From Streptomyces antibioticus (GTDB taxonomy: Bacteria > Actinomycetota > Actinomycetes > Streptomycetales > Streptomycetaceae), in the NCBI RefSeq assembly GCF_001514065.1, contig NZ_KQ948424.1, positions 124,001 through 188,000 of the forward strand: a DNA stretch of 64,000 nt. The letters are read 5' to 3'. Positions 8,666 to 17,738 of this stretch are shown one piece after another. A model generated the notes under the pieces. The model saw nothing but the letters and a program-made list of their open reading frames with translations. It searched no databases and was not told the origin of the DNA. Position 1 is the stretch's first letter; every line of letters begins with the position of its first letter. Position numbers and translations under genes: made by a program.

Positions 8666-9451
8666 ATGCGTACCGAACTCGTCTCCGAGCCCGGCGATCC
8701 GAACCGCCCCAACGAGGACTTCGCGAGCGTCGGCCTTCCGGCCTCCGGACGGGGCGGAGCGCTCGTGGTCCTGGACGGCGTCACACCGCCGCAGGGCCCG
8801 ACAGGCTGTCTGCATTCCGTCCCCTGGTTCGTCTCACGCCTGGGCGGCGCCCTGACCGAACTGACCGTTTCCCTACCGGATGTTCCGCTGCCCGAGGCGC
8901 TGAGCCTCGCTGTTGCGCGTACCGCCGAATCCCATGCGCACACCTGTGACCTTTCTCACCCACGCACACCACAGGCCACGGTGGTGCTGGCGCGCTGGTC
9001 GGAGCGGGCCCTGGAGTACCTGGTCCTGTCGGACTCGGCGCTGCTGGTGGAGTCGGCGGACGGCGCGGTGACGGCCGTCCTGGACGACCGGCTGGCCCTC
9101 CTGCCGCGGGAGTCCCTCACGACCGACGCCCACATCGACGCGCACCTGCGCAACAAGGAGGGCGGGTTCTTCACCGCGGCCGCCGACCCGTCGGTGGCGG
9201 AGCGGGCGGTGACGGGTGCGCTGCCGCGCTCCTCGGTACGGGCACTGGCCGCGCTGACGGACGGGGCGACCCGGTGGGTGGAGAAGTTCCGGCAGGGCGA
9301 CTGGACGGATCTGTTCACCTTCCTGCGGAAGGAGGGCGCCCAGGCGTTGGTGACGCGGGTGCGGGAGCTGGAGGTCGCGGACGCGGAACGGGTGTTCCTG
9401 GGGCGGAGCAAGCGGCATGACGACGCCTCGGTGGTGTACGCGGAGCTCTGA
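8666..9451 (+). CDS. PP2C-like protein phosphatase
   Basis: A soluble protein of 261 residues with the scattered metal-binding motifs of PP2C phosphatases: PNRPNEDF near the N-terminus, LDGVT, LTDGATR and a final KRHDDASVVYAEL. It should be a Mn/Mg-dependent Ser/Thr phosphatase in the cytoplasm. The motifs are more degenerate than in RsbU/SpoIIE-type regulators and no sensor domain is attached. The ATG at 8666 directly precedes the conserved first strand. An upstream in-frame ATG at 8618 adds 16 residues that look non-native. Confidence 0.75.
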   Translation: MRTELVSEPGDPNRPNEDFASVGLPASGRGGALVVLDGVTPPQGPTGCLHSVPWFVSRLGGALTELTVSLPDVPLPEALSLAVARTAESHAHTCDLSHPRTPQATVVLARWSERALEYLVLSDSALLVESADGAVTAVLDDRLALLPRESLTTDAHIDAHLRNKEGGFFTAAADPSVAERAVTGALPRSSVRALAALTDGATRWVEKFRQGDWTDLFTFLRKEGAQALVTRVRELEVADAERVFLGRSKRHDDASVVYAEL

Positions 9452-9460
9452 GGGCCGCGC

Positions 9461-9955
9461 CTATTTCTCCATGCCCAGGTTCAACTGGTGCAGCAGCCGC
9501 GCCAGCTCGGACACCTCCCCCGGGTCCCAGTCCGCCAGTCGCCCCGCATACCGCGCCCGCCGCGCGTCCCGTACCCGGCCGACCCGTGAGCGGCCCTCGT
9601 CCGTCAACTCGACCAGCCACGCCCGCCCGTCCGCGGGGTCGGGCGCGCGGGTGACGAGGCCCAGGTCCTCCAAGGCGCGCAGCTGCCGGGACATCGTGGC
9701 CTTGCCCACGCCGATGTACGCGGCGAGTTCCGTGGCCCGCTGGCGGCCGTACTCGTCCAGGCGCACCAGGAGCCCGTACGCGGAGGACTCCAGATCCGGG
9801 TGGACCTCGCGGGCCATCTCGCCCTGGCTGGCCCGGGCGCGCCGCAGCAGCACGGTCAACTCGCGCTCCAGCGCCAGGAACTCGGGCTGGTTCACACCAC
9901 TCCCGGACACGGCGGAGCCGGCTCCGTGTCCGCCGCCGTTCGCGTCTTCGTGCAC
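9461..9955 (-). CDS. MarR family transcriptional regulator
   Basis: A winged-helix regulator with the MarR layout: N-terminal dimer helix (LERELTVLLRRARAS), recognition helix region ATELAAYIGVGKATMSRQLRALEDLGLV, and wing with the characteristic DPADGRAW signature. The GTG at 9955 with AGGGA upstream gives 164 residues; a TTG at 10000 would give 179 but has no ribosome binding site. It is divergent from the lysozyme gene, which it could regulate. The ligand is unknown. Confidence 0.85.
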   Translation of the reverse strand: MHEDANGGGHGAGSAVSGSGVNQPEFLALERELTVLLRRARASQGEMAREVHPDLESSAYGLLVRLDEYGRQRATELAAYIGVGKATMSRQLRALEDLGLVTRAPDPADGRAWLVELTDEGRSRVGRVRDARRARYAGRLADWDPGEVSELARLLHQLNLGMEK

Positions 9956-10184
9956 GTCAGTCCCTGCCTCGGTTTTCCCGGTCGTGAAAGTTTCCGCCAA
10001 ATGCCGTCATCGCCGCAGCTCGGCCAGTATTTCGCAGGCTTAGACCAACGGCAGCCTCCGGCCCCTCTTCCCTCGTACCGGTCTACGTGCGTAGCTTCTT
10101 CAACAGGCACTTACTGGCATGACCACGCCAGAACACCCCCCACGGTTCCGGTACGTTCCCCCACCGCGCCTTTCGGAGGCACGC

Positions 10185-10994
10185 ATGCCCGTGCACAGAC
10201 TCAGACCGGTACCTCTCCTCCTGACGGCCCTCGTCGCCCTCGCGGGGACCCTGCTCGCCGCCGCTCCCTCCCCCGCCGCCGACACCCCCGCCCGCGGCTC
10301 CGCGTACATGGGCATCGGCGTCCTCGCCCACGACGGACAGAACGGCACCCCCCGCGACACCCGCGCCGCCCAGACCGAGGGCGTGGACGTCTCCGGCCAC
10401 CAGGGCAACGTCGCCTGGTCCACGCTGTGGAGCAGCGGGGTGAAATGGGCGTACGTGAAGGCGACCGAAGGCACGTACTACACGAACCCCTACTTCGCGC
10501 AGCAGTACAACGGCTCCTACAACGTCGGCATGATCCGCGGCGCGTACCACTTCGCCACCCCGGACACGACCGGCGGCGCCACGCAGGCCGACTACTTCGT
10601 CGACCACGGCGGCGGCTGGTCCAAGGACGGCAGGACGCTGCCCGGCGCCCTCGACATCGAGTGGAACCCGTACGGCGACTCCTGCTACGGCAAGACGCAG
10701 AGCGGAATGGTCACCTGGATCCGTGACTTCCTGAACCGCTACAAGGCCCGCACCGGCCGCGACGCCGTCATCTACACCGCCACCAGCTGGTGGACCGACT
10801 GCACGGGCAACTACGCCGGCTTCGCCACCGCCAACCCGCTGTGGATCGCGCGCTACGCGTCGACCGTGGGGACGCTGCCGGCGGGGTGGCAGTACTACAC
10901 CATGTGGCAGTACACCTCTTCCGGGCCGACCGTGGGCGATCACGACAAGTTCAACGGGGCGCTCGACCGGGTGCAGGCCTTGGCCAACGGATAG
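10185..10994 (+). CDS. Secreted GH25 lysozyme (muramidase)
   Basis: A 269-residue exported N-acetylmuramidase. The signal peptide spans residues 1 to about 34 (VPLLLTALVALAGTLLAAAPSPAA). The catalytic domain carries the GH25 signature Asp68 (GVDVSGHQG) and the DIEWN motif with Asp157 and Glu159. It ends soon after the GH25 barrel without an added wall-binding domain. The ATG at 10185 has GGAGG 6 bases upstream. Expected role: peptidoglycan turnover or antagonism of other bacteria. Confidence 0.92.
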   Translation: MPVHRLRPVPLLLTALVALAGTLLAAAPSPAADTPARGSAYMGIGVLAHDGQNGTPRDTRAAQTEGVDVSGHQGNVAWSTLWSSGVKWAYVKATEGTYYTNPYFAQQYNGSYNVGMIRGAYHFATPDTTGGATQADYFVDHGGGWSKDGRTLPGALDIEWNPYGDSCYGKTQSGMVTWIRDFLNRYKARTGRDAVIYTATSWWTDCTGNYAGFATANPLWIARYASTVGTLPAGWQYYTMWQYTSSGPTVGDHDKFNGALDRVQALANG

Positions 10995-11040
10995 CGCAAC
11001 GCCGCGTCGTCCTCGCCGACGGCTGACACACCGGCGTACG

Positions 11041-11080
11041 GCGAAGGCCCGGGCCTCCCTCACGGGACCCGGGCCTTCGC
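11041..11080. terminator. Bidirectional terminator between lysozyme gene and lon
   Basis: Perfect 13-bp inverted repeat, GCGAAGGCCCGGG at 11041-11053 and its complement at 11068-11080, with a 14-base loop. It lies between two convergent genes and can serve both. Confidence 0.8.
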
Positions 11081-11098
11081 TTCATCCGGTCGCGTCCG

Positions 11099-13513
11099 TC
11101 ACGCCGCGACCGGAACCTCCGGCGCCGCCCCGTTCGTCGCCGGGGACAGCGCCAGCTCCAGGACCTGGCGGACGTCGGTCACCGGGTGGACCTCCAGCTT
11201 GTCCAGCACCTCGGCGGGGACGTCGTCCAGGTCGGCCTCGTTGCGCTTGGGGATGATGACGGTCGTGACGCCCGCCCGGTGCGCGGCCAGCAGCTTCTGC
11301 TTGACGCCGCCGATGGGCAGGACCCGGCCGGTCAGGGAGACCTCGCCGGTCATCGCCACGTCCGTGCGGACCAGCCGGCCGCTGAGCAGCGACGCCAGTG
11401 CCGTCGTCATCGTGATGCCCGCGCTCGGGCCGTCCTTCGGGACCGCGCCCGCCGGGAAGTGGATGTGCACGCCCCGGTCCTTGAGGTCGCCGACCGGCAG
11501 CTCCAGTTCGGCGCCGTGCGAGCGCAGGAAGGACAGGGCGATCTGCGCGCTCTCCTTCATCACGTCGCCCAGCTGACCGGTGAGGGTCAGGCCCGCCGCG
11601 CCCGTCTCCGGGTCGGCGAGGGACGCCTCGACGTACAGCACGTCACCGCCGGCTCCCGTCACCGCCAGGCCGGTCGCCACACCCGGCACCGCGGTGCGGC
11701 GCTCCGCCGGGTCCTGGGCGGACTCGGGGACGTGGTGCGGACGGCCGATCAGGTCCCGCAGATCCGCGTCCGTCACGGTGAACGGCAGCTTGCGGTCGCC
11801 CAGTTCGTGCTGGGCGGCGACCTTCCTCAGGAGCCGCGCGATGGACCGCTCCAGGGTGCGGACGCCCGCCTCGCGCGTGTACTCGCCGGCGAGCTTGCGC
11901 AGCGCGCTCTCCTCCAGCGTGACCTCGTCCTTGTCGAGGCCCGCCCGCTCCAGCTGGCGCGGGAGCAGGTGGTCACGGGCGATGACGACCTTCTCGTCCT
12001 CCGTGTAGCCGTCGAGGCGGACCAGCTCCATACGGTCGAGCAGGGCCTCCGGGATGGCCTCCAGGACGTTCGCCGTGGCGAGGAACACCACGTCGGACAG
12101 GTCGAGTTCGACCTCCAGGTAGTGGTCGCGGAAGGTGTGGTTCTGCGCCGGGTCCAGGACCTCCAGGAGCGCCGCCGACGGGTCGCCGCGGTAGTCGGAG
12201 CCCACCTTGTCGATCTCGTCCAGCAGGACCACCGGGTTCATCGACCCGGCCTCCTTGATGGCCCGCACGATCCGGCCGGGCAGCGCGCCGACGTACGTAC
12301 GCCGGTGGCCGCGGATCTCCGCCTCGTCACGGACACCGCCGAGGGCGACGCGGACGAACTTGCGGCCCATGGCGTGCGCGACGGACTCACCGAGCGAGGT
12401 CTTGCCGACACCGGGCGGGCCGACGAGCGCCAGGACGGCACCGCCACGGCGGCCGCCCACGACACCCAGGCCGCGCTCGCTGCGGCGCTTGCGCACCGCC
12501 AGGTACTCGGTGATCCGCTCCTTCACGTCCTCCAGGCCGGCGTGCTCGGCGTCCAGGACCGCCTTGGCGCCCTGGATGTCGTACGCGTCCTCCGTCCGCT
12601 CGTTCCACGGGAGTTCGAGGACGGTGTCCAGCCAGGTGCGGATCCACGAGCCCTCGGGGGACTGGTCGGAGGACCGCTCCAGCTTGTCGACCTCCTTCAG
12701 CGCCGCTTCCCGCACCTTCTCCGGCAGATCGGCGGCCTCCACACGGGCGCGGTAGTCGTCGGACTCCTCGCCCTCCTGCTCGCCGTTGAGCTCGCGCAGT
12801 TCCTTGCGTACGGCTTCCAGCTGGCGGCGGAGCAGGAACTCGCGCTGCTGCTTGTCGACGCCTTCCTGGACGTCCTTGGCGATGGTCTCGGCGACGTCCT
12901 GCTCGGCGAGGTGATCGCGCAGCTGCTGGGTGGCGAGCTTGAGGCGGGCGACCGGGTCGGCGGTCTCCAGCAGCTCGACCTTCTGTTCGGTGGTCAGGAA
13001 CGGCGAGTAGCCGGAGTTGTCGGCGAGCGCCGAGACGTCGTCGATGGCCTGGACCCGGTCGACGACCTGCCAGGCGCCGCGCTTGCGCAGCCAGGCGGTG
13101 GCGAGGGCCTTGTACTCCTTGACCAGTTCGGCGACATGGCCGGGCAGCGGTTCGGGGACGGTCTGGTCGACCGTGGTCCCCTCGACCCACAGGGCGGCGC
13201 CCGGGCCGGTGGTCCCCGCACCGATCTGCACCCTGCCCCGGCCGCGGATGAGCGCACCCGGGTCGCCGTCGGCCAGCCGGCCGACCTGCTCGACGGTGCC
13301 GAGCACACCGGTGCTCGCGTAGGTTCCGTCGATCCGCGGCACCAGCAGGACCTTCGGCTTGCCGGGCTGCGAACGGGCGGCGGCCTGCGCGGCCTCCACC
13401 GCGGCACGCACGTCGGCGTCGTTCAGGTCCAGCGGCACCACCATGCCGGGCAGCACGACCTCGTCGTCGAGCGGCAGCACAGGCAGAGTGAGCGGTGTGG
13501 ACGTCGAAGCCAT
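11099..13513 (-). CDS. lon: ATP-dependent protease La (Lon)
   Basis: An 804-residue Lon protease. It has an N-terminal substrate-binding domain (about 8-200), a coiled-coil region (about 200-320), an AAA+ module with Walker A (GPPGVGKTS, Lys371) and Walker B (LLDEIDKV, Asp432-Glu433), and a C-terminal peptidase with the Ser-Lys dyad Ser697 (DGPSAG) and Lys740 (GGVKQKLL). Cytoplasmic hexamer that degrades damaged and regulatory proteins. The ATG at 13513 is preceded by AAGGGGAGA; the frame's earlier start at 13534 lacks this. An HspR-type inverted repeat lies just upstream, fitting heat-shock control. Confidence 0.97.
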   Translation of the reverse strand: MASTSTPLTLPVLPLDDEVVLPGMVVPLDLNDADVRAAVEAAQAAARSQPGKPKVLLVPRIDGTYASTGVLGTVEQVGRLADGDPGALIRGRGRVQIGAGTTGPGAALWVEGTTVDQTVPEPLPGHVAELVKEYKALATAWLRKRGAWQVVDRVQAIDDVSALADNSGYSPFLTTEQKVELLETADPVARLKLATQQLRDHLAEQDVAETIAKDVQEGVDKQQREFLLRRQLEAVRKELRELNGEQEGEESDDYRARVEAADLPEKVREAALKEVDKLERSSDQSPEGSWIRTWLDTVLELPWNERTEDAYDIQGAKAVLDAEHAGLEDVKERITEYLAVRKRRSERGLGVVGGRRGGAVLALVGPPGVGKTSLGESVAHAMGRKFVRVALGGVRDEAEIRGHRRTYVGALPGRIVRAIKEAGSMNPVVLLDEIDKVGSDYRGDPSAALLEVLDPAQNHTFRDHYLEVELDLSDVVFLATANVLEAIPEALLDRMELVRLDGYTEDEKVVIARDHLLPRQLERAGLDKDEVTLEESALRKLAGEYTREAGVRTLERSIARLLRKVAAQHELGDRKLPFTVTDADLRDLIGRPHHVPESAQDPAERRTAVPGVATGLAVTGAGGDVLYVEASLADPETGAAGLTLTGQLGDVMKESAQIALSFLRSHGAELELPVGDLKDRGVHIHFPAGAVPKDGPSAGITMTTALASLLSGRLVRTDVAMTGEVSLTGRVLPIGGVKQKLLAAHRAGVTTVIIPKRNEADLDDVPAEVLDKLEVHPVTDVRQVLELALSPATNGAAPEVPVAA

Positions 13514-13535
13514 GATCTCCCCTTCGGCAGTCAAG

Positions 13536-13554
13536 TTGAGCTATGCCGACTCAA
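13536..13554 (-). promoter_or_regulatory. HAIR-like HspR operator of lon
   Basis: TTGAGC-N7-ACTCAA, 22 bases before the lon ATG. The HspR-associated inverted repeat consensus is CTTGAGT-N7-ACTCAAG; this copy keeps the N7 spacing and 11 of 14 arm positions. HspR repression of lon is reported for Streptomyces, which supports the assignment. Confidence 0.7.
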
Positions 13555-13689
13555 TGCACGTGAGCCTTCGATTGTTCCCCCGGGCGCGTTCGCTGTGAGC
13601 GATCACCTCTGTCGGGGTGGACGGCGGACCCCATACCGTCGGCAACGGTAATAACCACTGAAGCATTCCACCCATTACAAGGAGATGTC

Positions 13690-14337
13690 GTGGACGAGAC
13701 CGTGCGGGCCTGGGTGGACGGGTGGGTCGTCTCGCGCGGGGCCGCTCCGCCGACACCGGAACCCTGGGGCTGCACGATCGACATGGGCATGGACGGGCAC
13801 GTCACCCGGCATGTCTTCGGCGCGGTGGGCGACGCCGTCGACGAAGCGGCCGTACGCAAGGTCGCCGAGGCCGTGACCGGGGCCGGGGTGTGGCTCAAGG
13901 TGTTCCGGGACCCCGCCGTGGTGGGCGACTGGCTGGGCGAGAGCTGGTGGATCGACCCGGAGCCCGGCTACCTGATGACCCTCCCGCTGACGCGCGACGC
14001 GGCGGACCCCCGGGTCCCGGACGGTTACCGGCAGCGCACCTGGTCCCGCGGCGGGGTCGTCCGCACGATGATCGCCGGCCCCGACGGCTCCTGGGCGGCC
14101 CGCGGCCAGCTCGCCCCGACCGGCGCCACCGCGGTCGCCGACCAGATCGCCACCTCCCCCGCCCACCGACGCCGCGGCCTCGGCACCCTCGTCATGCGCA
14201 CGCTCCAGCGGGCGGCGGCGGAGCAGGGCGCGAGCACGGGTGTCCTCGCGGGGACACCGGAGGGAAGGGCGTTGTACGAGTCCATGGGGTGGACGGTGTC
14301 GGCGATGCTGACGAGCGCGAAGTACACCGGCAACTGA
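13690..14337 (+). CDS. GNAT family N-acetyltransferase
   Basis: A 215-residue protein whose C-terminal half carries the GNAT acetyl-CoA motif (QIATSPAHRRRGLGTLVM, R/Q-x-x-G-x-G/A type) and a downstream ALYESMGW element. The N-terminal 100 residues look like a degenerate second GNAT or a substrate domain. The GTG start at 13690 has AAGGAG 6 bases upstream. Substrate unknown. It begins a block that seems accessory relative to the core gene order. Confidence 0.85.
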   Translation: MDETVRAWVDGWVVSRGAAPPTPEPWGCTIDMGMDGHVTRHVFGAVGDAVDEAAVRKVAEAVTGAGVWLKVFRDPAVVGDWLGESWWIDPEPGYLMTLPLTRDAADPRVPDGYRQRTWSRGGVVRTMIAGPDGSWAARGQLAPTGATAVADQIATSPAHRRRGLGTLVMRTLQRAAAEQGASTGVLAGTPEGRALYESMGWTVSAMLTSAKYTGN

Positions 14338-14393
14338 AACAGGGGGCCGGGAAAAGAAGTTGCCCCCTCCCCCAGACCCCGTACGTTCACCCC

Positions 14394-15194
14394 GTGACCG
14401 ATACACAGACCTTCCTGGCCGCCTACGACGACCAGATGCGCGGTGCGCCGCCCACCCCGCCGGCCGGGGTGACGTACGAGAAGGACGGGCCGCTGCTGCG
14501 GATCGTCGGGCAGTTCCGCGGGTTCGTGAGCGGGCCGCGCGAACTGGGCCTGGAGGGCGGGGAACTGGACCGGCTGATCGCCCGGCAGCGGGACTTCTTC
14601 GCCGGGCGGGGCGAGGCGGTGGAGTGGAAGACCCGGGGCCACGACACCCCCGCCGAGCTCACCGCACGACTCCGCGCGGCGGGGTTCGTACCGGAGGACC
14701 GGGAGACGGTGCTGATCGGCCGGGCCGCCGACATGGCCGTACGGGAGCCGGTGCTGCCGGCCGGTGTGACCCTGAGGCGTGTCACCGCCGACGCGGACAT
14801 GCGGCGGATCGCCGCCATGGAGTCGGCCGTGTGGGGCCAGGACTGGGGGTGGCTCGCGGACGACCTGATCGGCCGGGTCGCCGCCGCCCCCGACGAGATC
14901 GCGATCCACGTCGCCGAGGCGGACGGCGAGGTCGTCTCCGCCGCCTGGCTGGTCTTCCGGGCGGGCACCGAGTTCGCGAGCCTGTGGGGCGGCTCCACGC
15001 TCGCCGCGTGGCGAGGCCGGGGCATCTACCGTGCGCTCGTCGCCGCCCGCGCCGCCCTCGCCGCCGCCCGGGGCGTCACCTACCTGCACGTCGACGCCTC
15101 CGACGACAGCGCGCCCATCCTGCGCCGCCTGGGGTTCACGGCGGTGACGACGACCACGCCGTACGTGTGGACGCCGAACAACCGCTTGGCGTAA
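14394..15194 (+). CDS. GNAT family N-acetyltransferase, second copy type
   Basis: A 266-residue protein with an N-terminal domain of about 110 residues (includes RIVGQFRGFVSGPREL) and a C-terminal GNAT domain (TLAAWRGRGIYRALVAARAALAA, then YLHVDASDDSAPILRRLGF). GTG at 14394 is chosen because TACGTT lies exactly 6 bases upstream and there is no ribosome binding site, the pattern of leaderless mRNAs. The two neighbouring GNAT genes differ in sequence and are not a recent duplication. Substrate unknown. Confidence 0.82.
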   Translation: MTDTQTFLAAYDDQMRGAPPTPPAGVTYEKDGPLLRIVGQFRGFVSGPRELGLEGGELDRLIARQRDFFAGRGEAVEWKTRGHDTPAELTARLRAAGFVPEDRETVLIGRAADMAVREPVLPAGVTLRRVTADADMRRIAAMESAVWGQDWGWLADDLIGRVAAAPDEIAIHVAEADGEVVSAAWLVFRAGTEFASLWGGSTLAAWRGRGIYRALVAARAALAAARGVTYLHVDASDDSAPILRRLGFTAVTTTTPYVWTPNNRLA

Positions 15195-15300
15195 CGGCGT
15201 TGGCAGCGGTCCCGGCCAAGGCCCGTTTGCGGGGCGGGAACTGACGGAAGAGAACTTCCTGCACGCCGTATTCTGAGCCGGCGTGAAGGGGGGATGGCTC

Positions 15301-16404
15301 ATGGGGCCGCTGATCGCTGTGATGGGGAGCGCGGATCCGGAGCGGCGGCTGGACCCGCCGCTGACGGACGCGGACGCCGCCCTGAAGGCCTGCGAGGAGA
15401 TCGGCGCGGAGCTCGCGGCCGAGGGGTGCCGGATCATCGTGTACTCCAGCGAGGCGCAGTTCGTCGAGAGCCGGGTCGTCACCGGCTTCCTGACCCGGGA
15501 GGACCTGCCCGACGGCTCCGTCCAGGTCCGGCCGCCCTACGAGGACGGCGACATCGACTTCCCGCTGCGTGACAAGCGGCCCGAGGTCTTCGACCTGCGC
15601 CACGAACCGGGCAACGACTGGGAGGTCAGCTTCTACCGGTCGCTGCGCGACGTCGACGGGGTCATCCTCGTCGGCGGCGGCCGCTCGACGCTGATCACGG
15701 GGATGATCTGCCTCGCGTTCGGGATACCGCTGTATCCGCTGGCGTCCTTCGGCGGTTCCGCCCGCAAGGTCTGGGAGACCATGAACCGGTCCACCCATCA
15801 CGCCACGGACGACGAGGTCTCCGCCATGGGCGCGCAGTGGGGCCCCGGCAGCGCCCGGCGGCTGGTGCGGCTGCTGGGCACGCAGCGGGAGCGGCGCGAG
15901 GAGAAGCAGCGCGAGGAGGCCAGGTCCCGCCGGGGCGCCACCTTGCGGGCCGGGCTCGGCGCGGTCACCGGGATGCTGCTGCTCCTGCTCGGCTTAGCGA
16001 CCATCCCGGTCACCTACGCCGTCGAGTCGAGCACCGCGGTCAATCTCAGCGCGCTGATCGTGGGCGCGCTGGCCACCGGCACCTCGGGGGCGATCACCCG
16101 GACGGTCTTCGACCGCGAGGCCCACTGGGCGCGGACGGCGGTCCTCGGCATGTCGGCCGGCGGGATCGCCTTCCTGCTCTTCGTCTCCGCCCAACTGGCC
16201 GCGTCCCCCGACATCCTGGCCGGCGAGGGCGTCCGCCGCCTGCTGTTCTTCGTGCTGGCCGTCGGCTATGTCTCGGGCTTCACGTTCGACGCGGTGTACA
16301 ACCGCCTGAAGCAGACGGAGCCGCCCGCACCGCCGGTGCTCCCGGGGCTGCCGGCGGGGGTGCCGGGCGGGGCGACGCCGCCGCAGGGGCCCGGAGGCGC
16401 CTGA
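15301..16404 (+). CDS. SLOG-domain protein with four C-terminal membrane helices
   Basis: A 367-residue protein in two parts. Residues 1 to about 175 form a Rossmann-like domain of SLOG/LOG type: a first strand IAVMGSADPE, a helix, a second strand CRIIVYSS, and the late motif DGVILVGGGRSTLITG followed by GIPLYPLASFGG, matching the phosphate-binding GGG-x-T loop of SLOG nucleotide sensors. An Arg/Glu-rich linker (about 185-215) leads to four hydrophobic segments starting near residues 220, 247, 280 and 303. The C-terminus is Pro/Gly-rich. The ATG at 15301 follows AAGGGGGG; a GTG at 15283 is also in frame. It is coupled by TGATG to the TIR gene. Proposed role: membrane effector switched by a nucleotide signal. 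Confidence 0.72.
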   Translation: MGPLIAVMGSADPERRLDPPLTDADAALKACEEIGAELAAEGCRIIVYSSEAQFVESRVVTGFLTREDLPDGSVQVRPPYEDGDIDFPLRDKRPEVFDLRHEPGNDWEVSFYRSLRDVDGVILVGGGRSTLITGMICLAFGIPLYPLASFGGSARKVWETMNRSTHHATDDEVSAMGAQWGPGSARRLVRLLGTQRERREEKQREEARSRRGATLRAGLGAVTGMLLLLLGLATIPVTYAVESSTAVNLSALIVGALATGTSGAITRTVFDREAHWARTAVLGMSAGGIAFLLFVSAQLAASPDILAGEGVRRLLFFVLAVGYVSGFTFDAVYNRLKQTEPPAPPVLPGLPAGVPGGATPPQGPGGA

Positions 16405-17738
16405 TGGAGTCGCCGGCCCGGCTCAACGTCTTCCTCAGCCACCGGTACCACTCCCCCGCCGAGAACCTGTACTTCTGGGAGCTGCTCAGCTCCGCCGAGG
16501 ACGTCTCGTTCCGCGTCGACGAGGCGGTCTCCTTCACCAGCCCCGTCCGCCTGGAGCGCATGATCCGGGACGCGGACGGGTTCGTCGGCATCCATCCGCT
16601 GCCGGGCGACCCCCGCGAGGTGCATCTGCTGCCCCGGCTGCGGCACATGGCACGCTACTTCCGGCTCGAACTGGGCATGGCGGTACGGGCCCGCAAGCCG
16701 ACCGTCGTCTTCCACGACCAGCGGTTGCTGCCCGTGTTACGGGCTCCCGAGAGCGTGCGTCTGGTGCCGTACGACGCCCAGGAGACCGAGGCGGCGACCC
16801 ACTCCGCGCTGCCCGGGAAGGTCGAGTCGGTCTACCGGGGTTTCCTCGCCGAGGCCCATGTGTCGGCGTCGGCGCAGCGGCGGCGGTCCCACCATCAGCG
16901 CCGGGTGGGTCTGGTCGTGTCGCCCGGGAACAGGGCCGCCACGCCCGCCCTGGCCGAGGCCCTGGAGGAGCACTCCTGGGAGCCCGTCGTCCTCCCCTGG
17001 CCGCCCCGCCTCGACCTCGATCTGATCACCCGGTTACGGGCCTGCGACTGGGTGATCGTCGACCTGGACACCGAGCCGGGCCACCTCGTGGCCGCCTTCA
17101 CCCACGGCCAGTTCGTCCCGACGCTGCCGATCGTCTCGCCCAGGGCCCCGGGAACGCCGGAGGAGACGCTCTACGGCGGGAGCGCGACCGGCCATCGCAA
17201 GGCGATCGTGCACTGGGAAGAACCCGACGGCCTCGTCGCGGCCGTCGAACCCCATCTGCGGGTCATCGACGAACAGCCCCGCTACATCGGCAGCACCGCG
17301 CAGGCCCTGGACTACTTCCGCTCCGCCGCCAAGCGCAACGAACGCGTCTTCCTGAGCTACGCCTCCGCCAACCACGACCACGCCGCCACGTTCTCGCAGC
17401 TGCTGAACGAGCGCTTCCAGAATGTCTTCGACTTCCGCCGGCACGGCGCCATCGGGGTCGGCGAGGACTGGCTCGACGACCTGATGGGGAACCTGGCCAA
17501 GTCCGCGGTCGGGGTGCTGCTGCTGTCGAAGGAGTACATGGAGAGCAAGTACTGCATGCTGGAGGCCCGGGAGTTGTACCGGCACTCCATCGAGGGGGAC
17601 GTACGCCTCGTGCCCATCTGCCTGGAGAAGCTGGACCTGCCCGACTTCCTCCAGCGCACCCAGTACCGCAACCTCGCCCGGCACACCCCGCAGGGCATCG
17701 TCACCGAGCTCCTCGACCAACTCCCGCCCACCGCCTGA
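16404..17738 (+). CDS. Multidomain protein with C-terminal TIR domain
   Basis: A 444-residue soluble protein. Residues about 312-440 are a TIR domain: RVFLSYAS as first strand, FDFRRHGAIGVGEDW loop, then LLSKEYMESKYCMLEAREL, the S-x-x-Y-x-x-S-x-W/Y-C-x-x-E signature with predicted catalytic Glu387 of NAD-cleaving TIR enzymes. Residues 5-135 form another alpha/beta domain (NVFLSHRY start, RDADGFVGIHPL, ELGMAVRARKPTVVF) like TIR or nucleoside-deoxyribosyltransferase folds. Residues about 165-300 form a third Rossmann-like region. The ATG overlaps the SLOG gene stop as TGATG and GGAGG lies 7 bases upstream. It likely makes or hydrolyses an NAD-derived signal. Confidence 0.75.
   Translation: MESPARLNVFLSHRYHSPAENLYFWELLSSAEDVSFRVDEAVSFTSPVRLERMIRDADGFVGIHPLPGDPREVHLLPRLRHMARYFRLELGMAVRARKPTVVFHDQRLLPVLRAPESVRLVPYDAQETEAATHSALPGKVESVYRGFLAEAHVSASAQRRRSHHQRRVGLVVSPGNRAATPALAEALEEHSWEPVVLPWPPRLDLDLITRLRACDWVIVDLDTEPGHLVAAFTHGQFVPTLPIVSPRAPGTPEETLYGGSATGHRKAIVHWEEPDGLVAAVEPHLRVIDEQPRYIGSTAQALDYFRSAAKRNERVFLSYASANHDHAATFSQLLNERFQNVFDFRRHGAIGVGEDWLDDLMGNLAKSAVGVLLLSKEYMESKYCMLEARELYRHSIEGDVRLVPICLEKLDLPDFLQRTQYRNLARHTPQGIVTELLDQLPPTA

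Noticed and set aside
10036-10051. DasR-like half site (TTGGTCTAAGC on the minus strand) upstream of the GH25 gene
   Set aside because: Only one half matches the consensus, about 10 of 16 positions.
11186-13651. An 821-codon plus-strand frame opposite lon
   Set aside because: Antisense of a conserved gene; amino-acid composition typical of a shadow frame.
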